DNA of 5,186 nucleotides from Chloroflexota bacterium (GTDB lineage Bacteria > Chloroflexota > Anaerolineae > Anaerolineales > Villigracilaceae). The stretch covers positions 1-5,186 of the forward strand of contig JAKANW010000280.1 of assembly GCA_021823555.1 (NCBI GenBank). Reading direction: 5' to 3'. The notes beneath the pieces were generated by a model that saw only the letters and a program-made list of their open reading frames with translations, was not told where the DNA came from and searched no databases. Position 1 is the first letter of the stretch. The number at the start of each line of letters is the position of its first letter. The position numbers and the translations under genes were made by a program. Shown here piece by piece: positions 1 to 5,186 of this stretch.

Positions 1-435
1 CTTTCAGAGCAGGGTTATTACTGGTTCAACCTGCCGAAGGAGGCGGGCTTCCCGATGCTGGCGTTGGTGGAGCATACGAACTTTGTCTCAGCGGAGCATT
101 TTGGCGGCGAGCATATTGTGTATGCGGGCGATTATCTCGAAGTTGGGCACAGATATTTTTCAATGAGCGATGATGAGTTGTTGGCCGAGTTTATGCCTGC
201 CTTCAAAAGAATCAACCCGGCCTTCGAGCCGGACTGGATCAAGAAGTTCTGGGTCTTTAAGTCGGACTATGCCCAACCTGTGCCGTTGGTGGGCCATTCG
301 AAAAATATCCCCGCCATCCAGACGCCCATCGAGGGACTGTACTTTGCTTCGATGAGCCAGGTCTATCCGTGGGACCGCGGCACGAACTTCGCGGTGGAGA
401 TCGGCCGGCGCGCAGCGAGAAGGATCATTGGGTAA
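1..435 (+). CDS. FAD-dependent amine-oxidase/protoporphyrinogen-oxidase-like oxidoreductase, C-terminal part (5' end outside window)
   Basis: The reading frame is open from the first base and ends with TAA, giving the last 144 residues of a longer protein; the ATG at 55 is internal. The visible part resembles the substrate-domain and C-terminal FAD-contacting region of NAD(P)/FAD-dependent oxidoreductases of the amine-oxidase/HemY type. Near the end, the segment GLYFASMSQVYPWDRGTNFA followed by an AAR-rich helix fits the family's closing motif (G-L-[YF]-hydrophobic-A, then a glycine before a helix), which contacts the flavin. The N-terminal Rossmann GxGxxG motif lies outside the window, so cofactor binding is inferred. 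Such enzymes oxidise or isomerise amines, polyenes, porphyrins or sugar-nucleotide substrates; which of these applies cannot be decided. The phosphodiesterase-like gene starts 45 nt downstream on the same strand with no terminator between, so cotranscription is likely. No signal peptide or membrane segment is seen in this part. Confidence 0.72.
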   Translation, partial: LSEQGYYWFNLPKEAGFPMLALVEHTNFVSAEHFGGEHIVYAGDYLEVGHRYFSMSDDELLAEFMPAFKRINPAFEPDWIKKFWVFKSDYAQPVPLVGHSKNIPAIQTPIEGLYFASMSQVYPWDRGTNFAVEIGRRAARRIIG

Positions 436-470
436 TACTTATTGGCAATGTGTAATGTGCGAGAAAGAAT

Positions 471-476
471 AGAGGT
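471..476 (+). promoter_or_regulatory. Ribosome binding site that fixes the start of the phosphodiesterase-like gene
   Basis: AGAGGT lies 4 nt before the ATG at 481 and is the only Shine-Dalgarno-like site I see before any start in this window. It favours ATG 481 over the in-frame TTG at 442, which sits 6 nt after the preceding stop codon and has no such site. The 13 residues that the longer start would add have no resemblance to the family. Confidence 0.6.
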
Positions 477-480
477 ATCC

Positions 481-1668
481 ATGAATCCATCTTTCGTTAA
501 ACCCCGTTATGACTCTGGCGGCTTTGCGGGCATCCCCAACCGGGTAAAAGCGGTGTTTGCTTCGGGACAGTATGACGCGGTGGTGCTGTTCCTGGTGGAT
601 GCTTTTGGCTGGCGTTTCCATGAGCGTTTTCAGGATGCGCTGTTTCTTCAGCGTATGGCAAAGCACGGCAGGATCGAAAAGCTGACTGCACAGTTCCCGT
701 CCACGACTGCCGCGCATGTGACCACCATCCACACGGGGCTGTCGGTGGGGGAGAGTGGTGTGCACGAGTGGTATTACTACGAGCCGCTGCTGGACCAGAT
801 CATCGCGCCGTTGTTGTTCTCCCATGCAGGCGAGAAGGATCGCGATACGTTGAAGTCCACAGGGATTGACGCAGCCGCCCTTTACCCCAGGGGGATGTTC
901 TACCCCGACCTGAAATCCATGGGCGTGCAGCCGCATGTTTTTGGCGTCCGCGATTACACCCCGTCCACCTATTCGAACGTGATCATGGCGGGCGCGGAAC
1001 TGCATGGTTATCGCACGCTTTCAGAGGCGCTGATGAACCTGGGACTCTTTTTGGAGAAACAGACTCAACCTACTTATGTGCATCTGTACTTTGAAAAGAT
1101 CGATACACTCTCCCACGAGTACGGTCCCACTGCCCCGCAAACCGAAGCGGAGATCGAGACCTTCCTGCTCATCATGGAGCATTATTTCGAACGCATCTTC
1201 GCCGGGAAGAAACGCATCCTGTTCCTGATGACTGCCGATCACGGCTTCTCGGAAGTAGACCCACAGACGACGACTTTCCTGAATACCGATCCGCGTTTCG
1301 CAGGATTTGAACGTTTCATCAAGACCAACCGCAAAGGGGAACTGCTCATCCCGGCCGGCTCGGCGCGCGATATGTTCCTGTATATCAAGGATGAAATGCT
1401 CGATGAAGCGCAGGAGTTTTTGTCCACACAGTTGGCGGGCAAAGCGGATGTGGTCAAGACCGGGACGCTCATCCAAGATGGCTATTTTGGCCCGCAGGCC
1501 TCGAAGCGCTTCCGCCAGCGCGTGGGGAACCTGGTCATCCTGCCCTACCGGTATGAATCCATCTGGTGGTATGTCAAGGATAAGTTCGAGCAAAAATATT
1601 ACGGGCATCACGGAGGCTTGACTCCGCAGGAGATGGAGATTGCCCTGTATTCGTATGAAATTGGATAA
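481..1668 (+). CDS. Alkaline phosphatase superfamily protein (type I phosphodiesterase/nucleotide pyrophosphatase-like), cytoplasmic
   Basis: This 395-residue protein has the full two-metal active-site set of the phosphodiesterase/nucleotide pyrophosphatase branch (Pfam Phosphodiest). D40 sits in VLFLVDAFGW. The probable nucleophile T76 is in FPSTTAAHV, aligning with the family's FPTKT threonine. D208 and H212 are in EKIDTLSHEYGP, D253 and H254 in TADHGF, and H377 in GHHGGLTP. These residues would bind two metal ions (usually zinc) and form a phospho-threonine intermediate while cleaving a phosphomono- or diester. There is no signal peptide or transmembrane segment, unlike many secreted relatives, so it probably acts in the cytoplasm. 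The length (about 400 residues) is normal. The insert around residues 95-190 and a stretch rich in aromatic and charged residues near 365-375 probably shape substrate choice, which is unknown. The start is chosen by AGAGGT at 471-476. The gene lies 45 nt after the flavoprotein gene and is closed by a strong terminator. A PglZ-like or phosphoglycerate-mutase-like role is a less likely alternative. Confidence 0.85.
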   Translation: MNPSFVKPRYDSGGFAGIPNRVKAVFASGQYDAVVLFLVDAFGWRFHERFQDALFLQRMAKHGRIEKLTAQFPSTTAAHVTTIHTGLSVGESGVHEWYYYEPLLDQIIAPLLFSHAGEKDRDTLKSTGIDAAALYPRGMFYPDLKSMGVQPHVFGVRDYTPSTYSNVIMAGAELHGYRTLSEALMNLGLFLEKQTQPTYVHLYFEKIDTLSHEYGPTAPQTEAEIETFLLIMEHYFERIFAGKKRILFLMTADHGFSEVDPQTTTFLNTDPRFAGFERFIKTNRKGELLIPAGSARDMFLYIKDEMLDEAQEFLSTQLAGKADVVKTGTLIQDGYFGPQASKRFRQRVGNLVILPYRYESIWWYVKDKFEQKYYGHHGGLTPQEMEIALYSYEIG

Positions 1669-1674
1669 GAAGTG

Positions 1675-1707
1675 GAGCGGGACGTCATCCCGCTCTTTTC
1701 TTTATTT
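1675..1707 (+). terminator. Intrinsic (Rho-independent) terminator after the phosphodiesterase-like gene
   Basis: GAGCGGGA (1675-1682) pairs perfectly with TCCCGCTC (1688-1695) around a 5-nt loop, CGTCA. The stem runs directly into a T-rich tract (1694-1707, TCTTTTCTTTATTT). It begins 7 nt after the TAA stop, the usual place for an intrinsic terminator. It separates the flavoprotein/phosphodiesterase unit from the operon that starts at 1922. Confidence 0.88.
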
Positions 1708-1760
1708 CCCAAGTTCCAGCAACCGCGAAATGTTGGCGGGGCGATGAAGTCCCTGTTAAA

Positions 1761-1799
1761 CAAAGACATCCGGAGCTGCCACGACTTCGGACGTCTTTG
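1761..1799. repeat. Strong imperfect inverted repeat (hairpin) in the intergenic region; possible dispersed repeat or structured RNA
   Basis: The arms 1761-1775 and 1785-1799 can pair over 15 positions: 13 Watson-Crick pairs, one G-U (1773/1787) and one A-C mismatch (1768/1792), around a 9-nt loop (CTGCCACGA). The core is AAAGAC-x-TCCG against CGGA-x-GTCTTT. On the + strand no T tract follows (GAGAGGAGAATG), so it is not a second terminator for the upstream gene. No convergent gene on the - strand would need one there either. It lies between the upstream terminator and the downstream promoter and would probably not be part of either main transcript. A copy of a dispersed intergenic palindrome (REP-like), a small structured RNA or a protein-binding site are all possible; copy number in the genome would decide. 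Confidence 0.55.
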
Positions 1800-1800
1800 A

Positions 1801-1905
1801 GAGGAGAATGTGGTACTGCCTATTTATGTAGTTATTCTAATTGTTCAAGATGACAGGACGATGAAATAAGCCAGGCAATTTTTGAAAGGAATTGCTTTTC
1901 CTCTC
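1801..1905. other. Remaining intergenic sequence upstream of the right-hand operon
   Basis: This AT-richer stretch between the hairpin and the promoter contains no convincing open reading frame, tRNA or riboswitch-like fold. A TATTCT at 1833-1838 lacks a partner -35 box and is not called. AGGAA (1887-1891) and TTCCT (1898-1902) form only a weak 5-bp inverted repeat just before the -10 element, which could be an operator but is too short to assert. Confidence 0.3.
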
Positions 1906-1914
1906 TGCTATAAT
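1906..1914 (+). promoter_or_regulatory. Extended -10 promoter (TGCTATAAT) predicted to give a leaderless transcript
   Basis: TG (1906-1907), one spacer base and a perfect TATAAT (1909-1914) form a consensus extended -10 element for the housekeeping sigma factor. Transcription normally starts 6-8 nt after the -10 box, here about 1920-1922, which is the ATG at 1922 itself. TTGAAA at 1882-1887 is -35-like but its 21-nt spacing is too long; extended -10 promoters can work with a poor -35. No Shine-Dalgarno sequence lies between the box and the ATG, consistent with a leaderless mRNA. This promoter probably drives all three downstream genes. Confidence 0.72.
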
Positions 1915-1921
1915 CCTTGCC

Positions 1922-2881
1922 ATGATCCTGGTCACGGGCGCAACCGGCTTTATTGGCCGGGCATTGGTACGCCAACTCTCCGAATCCGGCATTCCCGTGC
2001 GGGCGCTGATCCGCCCATCGAAGCGGACGCCGCGTCTGCCCATTGGCGTGCCGCTGGAGGTGGCTGTCGTCAGCCTGGCTGATACGCGCGGCTTACGGGC
2101 TGCGTTGAACGATGTGGATGCGATCATCCACCTGGCGGGCGCCGAGTCCCAGGGACGGAATGCCAACCTGCTGGCGACTGACATAGAGGGGACGCGTAAC
2201 CTGGCAGAAGCCGCCGCCGATGCGGGTGTTCAGCGGTTCGTCTACGTCAGTCATCTTGGCGCGGCGCGGGCCTCTGCCTATCCTGTTTTCAAGGCCAAGG
2301 GCATTGCCGAGGAGTTCATCCGCCGTTCGGGCGTGCCGTACACGATCCTGCGCTCGAGTCTCGTGTATGGGCCAGAGGACCATTTCACCACCGGCTTGGC
2401 GCGTATGATCCGCTCTGCTCCGGGTATTTTTCTGATCCCCGGCGGCGGGCGGACGGTCATCCAGCCGCTTTGGGTGGAGGACCTGGTGGCCTGTTTGCTC
2501 TGGTCGTTGGAAAATCCGCAGGCTGCCAACCAGACCTACGATGTTGGCGGTAGTGAATACTTCAGCGTGCGGCAGGTGATGGAGATCCTCATGCCCGTCA
2601 CCCACAGTCCGCGCTACTTGATTGAATTGTCTCCTGTCCTGATGCGCGCGGTCACGGTTTTCCTGGAAAGTTTTATTCCCAAGTTTCCGGCTTCCTCTTT
2701 CTGGGTTGACTATGTTGCCATCAGCCGGACTTGTCCGGCTGATTCGATCTCGCGTGCCTTTGGCCTGATGCCTGCCCGCTTCACGTACCGGCTGGATTAC
2801 CTGGTGCGTAAACCCTGGTGGACGCGCCTTTCTGGTTGGGTCTCTGAACGCCGCGCCCGGTTTTTACACCATACTGAATAA
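1922..2881 (+). CDS. NAD(P)-binding atypical/extended SDR, NDUFA9-like epimerase/reductase family
   Basis: This 319-residue protein opens directly with a Rossmann beta strand and the dinucleotide-binding motif TGATGFIG (residues 5-12). HLAG (70-73) is the second cofactor-contacting segment. A Ser/Tyr/Lys set follows: S110 in VYVSH and Y120-x3-K124. The Ser-Tyr distance is short compared with classical extended SDRs, as in the NDUFA9-like/atypical subgroup. The segment LRSSLVYGPED (143-153) is the usual strand and loop after the active site. The C-terminal third (about 230-268) is rich in hydrophobic residues and may bind a lipid or quinone-like group or a partner; it is not clearly a transmembrane helix. 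Family members act as sugar-nucleotide epimerases, reductases of isoprenoid or lipid substrates, or structural cofactor-binding subunits, so no reaction is asserted. ATG 1922 is chosen because the -10 box at 1909-1914 excludes the upstream in-frame TTG at 1892 from the predicted mRNA, and because the protein then starts at the family-typical position. It is the first gene of a probable three-gene operon. Confidence 0.85.
   Translation: MILVTGATGFIGRALVRQLSESGIPVRALIRPSKRTPRLPIGVPLEVAVVSLADTRGLRAALNDVDAIIHLAGAESQGRNANLLATDIEGTRNLAEAAADAGVQRFVYVSHLGAARASAYPVFKAKGIAEEFIRRSGVPYTILRSSLVYGPEDHFTTGLARMIRSAPGIFLIPGGGRTVIQPLWVEDLVACLLWSLENPQAANQTYDVGGSEYFSVRQVMEILMPVTHSPRYLIELSPVLMRAVTVFLESFIPKFPASSFWVDYVAISRTCPADSISRAFGLMPARFTYRLDYLVRKPWWTRLSGWVSERRARFLHHTE
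2720..2743. repeat. Perfect 11-bp inverted repeat with a 2-nt centre inside the SDR gene
   Basis: ATCAGCCGGAC (2720-2730) is exactly complementary to GTCCGGCTGAT (2733-2743) with only TT between. In RNA it would fold as a 10-bp, GC-rich stem with a CTTG tetraloop. It encodes residues 267-274 (ISRTCPAD) of the SDR, at the junction between the hydrophobic C-terminal segment and the last conserved stretch. No T tract follows, so it is not a typical terminator. It may be chance, a local mRNA structure or a small palindromic insertion. Confidence 0.6.
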
Positions 2882-2885
2882 ATCC

Positions 2886-3764
2886 ATGTCCACCCCTCTC
2901 ATTCGTCTCCTTGATACCCCCGAAGATATGACCACCGTCGAGGATCTCCAACGCCTCGTCTGGCCCGGCAGCGAAACCGACGTTGTCCCTGCCCACCTGC
3001 TGATCACCCTCATCCACAATGGCGGGCTGGTGCTGGGCGCTTTCCACGAAAACCAGATGATCGGTTTTGTTTTCGGATTTCCCGGCTTCGATTTCACGCC
3101 CGACGGCCCGCGTCCCAAACACTGTTCGCACATGATGGGTGTGCACCCCGATTATCGCGATGCGGGCATTGGTTTTGCGCTCAAACGCGCCCAGTGGCAG
3201 ATGGTGCGGCACCAGGGACTCGATCATATCACCTGGACCTACGACCCGCTCCTCAGCCGCAACGCCCATCTCAATATCGGCCGCCTGGGCGCGGTCTGCA
3301 ATACTTATCGTCGTTCCGAATACGGCGATATGCGCGACGGTCTGAACGCCGGACTCCCGTCCGATCGCTTCCAAGTGGATTGGTGGGTCAACACCCGCCG
3401 CGTCGAACAGCGACTTAGTAAACGGCCGCGTCCCAGCCTGACGCTCGACGATTTCTCCCAAGCCGGCTTGCAGCCACTCTATTTGCCTCATACCGGACCC
3501 GACGACTGGTCCCGTCCTCCCGAACATTTTCCTCCCCTCGGCGCGCAGATGTTGTTGGCCGAGATCCCCAGTGACTTCCTGGCCCTGAAAGACGCTGACT
3601 TTTCCCTGGCCCGCGACTGGCGCTTCTTCTCCCGCGAGCTGTTCGAGACGGCCTTCGAGGCAGGTTACCTCGTGACCGATTTCATCTTCGAGCGCCTGGA
3701 CGAGTCGCCGCGCAGCTTCTATGTGCTCACTCACGGCGAGGCCACCCTCGACCGAATCATGTAA
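2886..3764 (+). CDS. GNAT-family N-acyltransferase, COG3375-like
   Basis: This 292-residue protein carries an N-terminal GNAT fold. The acyl-CoA pyrophosphate-binding loop is R91-x-x-G94-x-G96 (YRDAGIGFALK), preceded by the beta strand MMGVHPDY. Two further motifs match what I recall of the COG3375 group of predicted acetyltransferases: WTYDPL (117-122) followed by SRNAHLNIGRLGAV, and LPSDRFQVDWWV (157-168). The remaining roughly 120 residues form a less recognisable C-terminal domain, which is normal for this longer-than-average GNAT group. Some members of this group are, as I recall, succinyl-CoA-dependent N-succinyltransferases of amino acids found next to N-acylamino-acid racemase; no such racemase is in this window, so the acyl donor and acceptor remain open. 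The protein appears cytoplasmic, with no signal peptide or membrane segment. The ATG lies 4 nt after the SDR stop, with no Shine-Dalgarno site, suggesting translational coupling in one operon. Confidence 0.85.
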   Translation: MSTPLIRLLDTPEDMTTVEDLQRLVWPGSETDVVPAHLLITLIHNGGLVLGAFHENQMIGFVFGFPGFDFTPDGPRPKHCSHMMGVHPDYRDAGIGFALKRAQWQMVRHQGLDHITWTYDPLLSRNAHLNIGRLGAVCNTYRRSEYGDMRDGLNAGLPSDRFQVDWWVNTRRVEQRLSKRPRPSLTLDDFSQAGLQPLYLPHTGPDDWSRPPEHFPPLGAQMLLAEIPSDFLALKDADFSLARDWRFFSRELFETAFEAGYLVTDFIFERLDESPRSFYVLTHGEATLDRIM

Positions 3765-3772
3765 GATATTCC

Positions 3773-5186
3773 ATGGCTAAACTCCGAATCGGAATCCTGC
3801 TGCCGGATGAAAGCCTGCCTGCCTGGGCGGCGCGCCTGCTTGATGGAACGCGCGCCCAGCCCCAGGTCGAGGTGGTGAGCGCTCTGGTCCTCCCGCAGAA
3901 AAAAAGCTCCAGCCGTCTCTTCGATTTTTATTTCCGCCTTGACCGTCGCGCTTTTCATCCCGGCCCCAGCCCGTGGGCACCGGTGGAAGCTGGCCGCGTC
4001 CTTCAGGATACGAAGATCCTGCATGGCACATTGGATGAACATAGAATGCAATTGCAGTCCCTGCGGCTGGATGTTTTGGCCAACCTGGTGTTGGACGAAA
4101 TTCCAGATCAGGCGCTTGACCTAGCCCGCCTGGGCGTGTGGACGCTGCATGACGGGCGCTCCCGCTTTGTGGTTGGCGCCCAACCGGGCTGGCGGGAACT
4201 CCTGCAGAACGATTCGCTCACCACTTGTGAGATCGAAATCCTGCGGCGCGGCCAGCCCGCTCAGGTAATCCTACAGGCTGTGATGGCGACTGACCCGTTG
4301 TCTGTGGCGCGCAATCAAATGCACCTGCTCTGGCGCGCGGCTGCGCTCTTCCCGCGTGCACTCATGCAGCTTGCCCAACGCGGCGAAGCTGCTTTCTTCG
4401 CCAATGCACAACCTGCCTCGCCGTCCGCGCCTGCCTCCCTGCCAAACCTCTTGCAGGTGGCCGCACTGGGATCCAAACAGGCGTTCCGAAAGGTTGCCAG
4501 GGAAATCCGCATACGCTTCACAGCGGACCAGTGGATGTTGATGCTCGCGCCTCGTTCGGCGGGTGCACCGCTCACCTGGGATGGCTTCGAGCCGATCATC
4601 CCGCCGCCGGACCGGTCATGGGCCGACCCATTCCTGGTCGAACGCGCAGGCCAGCGGTACGTCTTCATCGAAGAATATCCCTTTGCCACGCGCCGCGGCC
4701 GGATCGCCTGCCTCACGCTGGACGCTGCCGGAAAGGTTGTTTCCAACCAGACATTGCTGGAAAAGCCTTATCACCTTTCCTATCCGTTCGTGTTCGAGCA
4801 TGACGGTGAGTGGTATATGCTGCCCGAGTCAAGCGGGAACCGTACCGTGGACCTCTATCGCTGTACGCGCTTTCCCGACCAGTGGGTATTCGTGAAAACA
4901 CTTTTGCGGGATGTACGCGCCCTGGATGCCACCCTGTTCGAACACGAAGGCCGCTGGTGGCTGTTTGCCAATATCACCGAGGATGAGGGCGTTACCCCTT
5001 CAACCTGGGATTCCCTGTATTTGTTCCATGCGGAGGATCCGTTATCCGAGAAATGGATTCGGCACCCGCTCAACCCGGTCGTGACCGACGTTCGTTCGGC
5101 CCGCCCTGCAGGACGGATCTTCTGCCGCGATGGGAAGCTGTTCCGCCCCTCGCAGGATTCCTCCCGCCCATACGGTTATGGTTTGC
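3773..5186 (+). CDS. Formyltransferase-like domain fused to a GINT1-N-like beta-propeller (3' end outside window)
   Basis: The frame stays open from the ATG 8 nt after the GNAT stop to the window edge (471 residues visible). Residues 1-200 resemble a divergent methionyl-tRNA/sugar formyltransferase fold: KLRIGILLPDESLPAW is a first beta strand and loop, GVWTLHDG (121-128) matches the active-site loop, and RNQMHLLWRAA follows near 180. H126 fits the family's catalytic histidine, but the asparagine two residues before it is threonine (T124) and the later catalytic aspartate is not recognisable. This suggests lost or altered chemistry. A Pro/Ala/Ser-rich linker (about 212-224) leads to a propeller domain like the N-terminal domain of plant glucosamine inositolphosphorylceramide transferase, itself GH43-like. 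Four repeated blade motifs start near residues 287, 339, 387 and 449. SWADPF (282-287), YPFVFEHDGEWYMLPESS, DATLF and RPYGYG are diagnostic. Bacterial relatives tend to occur with cell-surface polysaccharide genes. Perhaps another 50-100 residues are missing, including any fifth blade. Confidence 0.8.
   Translation, partial: MAKLRIGILLPDESLPAWAARLLDGTRAQPQVEVVSALVLPQKKSSSRLFDFYFRLDRRAFHPGPSPWAPVEAGRVLQDTKILHGTLDEHRMQLQSLRLDVLANLVLDEIPDQALDLARLGVWTLHDGRSRFVVGAQPGWRELLQNDSLTTCEIEILRRGQPAQVILQAVMATDPLSVARNQMHLLWRAAALFPRALMQLAQRGEAAFFANAQPASPSAPASLPNLLQVAALGSKQAFRKVAREIRIRFTADQWMLMLAPRSAGAPLTWDGFEPIIPPPDRSWADPFLVERAGQRYVFIEEYPFATRRGRIACLTLDAAGKVVSNQTLLEKPYHLSYPFVFEHDGEWYMLPESSGNRTVDLYRCTRFPDQWVFVKTLLRDVRALDATLFEHEGRWWLFANITEDEGVTPSTWDSLYLFHAEDPLSEKWIRHPLNPVVTDVRSARPAGRIFCRDGKLFRPSQDSSRPYGYGL

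Noticed and set aside
442..480. TTG start giving a 408-residue phosphodiesterase
   Set aside because: It has no ribosome binding site and adds residues unlike the family, while ATG 481 is preceded by AGAGGT.
439..1611. Antisense open frames of 188 and 196 codons
   Set aside because: They are opposite the phosphodiesterase-like gene, which has an intact active site on the + strand; the antisense products look like low-information shadow translations.
1744..1800. 18-codon ORF starting MKSLLNKD across the intergenic hairpin
   Set aside because: It coincides with the inverted repeat, has only a poor GC-rich upstream sequence and no promoter; a leader peptide is possible but unsupported.
1882..1887. 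TTGAAA as the -35 box for the promoter at 1906-1914
   Set aside because: The spacer of 21 nt is longer than sigma-70-type promoters normally accept; the extended -10 is sufficient to explain the promoter.
1892..1921. TTG start giving a 329-residue SDR
   Set aside because: The codons would overlap the -10 promoter box, the purine run before it is only 1 nt away, and the Rossmann strand begins naturally at ATG 1922.
2781..3734. 317-codon open frame on the - strand
   Set aside because: It lies opposite the GNAT gene, whose + strand product has clear family motifs. The antisense frame shows no recognisable domain and is explained by GC-biased codon use.
3899..3905. Run of seven A residues in the fifth gene as a programmed frameshift site
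   Set aside because: The codon phasing (AAA AAA AGC) does not match the classic A AAA AAG slippery heptamer, and the zero frame continues with conserved domains, so no frameshift is needed.
3777..4051. Antisense open frames near the start of the fifth gene
   Set aside because: They are shadows of the formyltransferase-like coding sequence, with no start signals or family motifs.
4531..4895. Overlapping + strand open frames of 90 and 110 codons
   Set aside because: They are out of frame with the formyltransferase/propeller gene, whose own frame stays open and shows repeated blade motifs through the same stretch.

Overview
The window is a moderately GC-rich stretch of bacterial chromosome. 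All five recognisable genes lie on the + strand: a flavoprotein cut by the left edge, a phosphodiesterase-like enzyme, an SDR-type reductase/epimerase, a GNAT acyltransferase, and a large two-domain protein cut by the right edge. The style of the proteins (an NDUFA9-like SDR, a COG3375-like GNAT and a formyltransferase/GINT1-like fusion) and the rarity of Shine-Dalgarno sites suggest a member of the Chloroflexota, probably Anaerolineae. That assignment is inference: there is no rRNA or phylogenetic marker here. I see no tRNA, rRNA, transposase, CRISPR array or phage gene.

Left unit (1-1707): the C-terminal end of an FAD-dependent amine-oxidase-type oxidoreductase is followed after 45 nt by a complete, apparently cytoplasmic alkaline-phosphatase-superfamily enzyme. 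The latter keeps all seven expected metal-binding and nucleophile residues. A clear intrinsic terminator (8-bp stem plus T-rich tract) closes this unit.

Intergenic region (1669-1921): after the terminator comes a strong, slightly imperfect 15-position hairpin (1761-1799) that is not a terminator on the + strand. Then comes a perfect extended -10 promoter element (TGCTATAAT) ending 7 nt before the next ATG. This geometry predicts a leaderless mRNA.

Right unit (1922-5186, continuing beyond the window): SDR-type NAD(P)-binding protein, GNAT acyltransferase and formyltransferase-like/beta-propeller protein, separated by 4 and 8 nt and lacking Shine-Dalgarno sites. They look like one operon. The SDR could remodel a sugar-nucleotide or lipid-linked substrate, the GNAT could acylate an amine, and the third protein joins a degenerate formyltransferase-like domain to a propeller related to the N-terminal domain of plant glucosamine inositolphosphorylceramide transferase. 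A cell-surface glycan or glycolipid modification pathway is a reasonable hypothesis, but no substrate can be read from the sequence. This right-hand operon is the best candidate for undescribed biology here.
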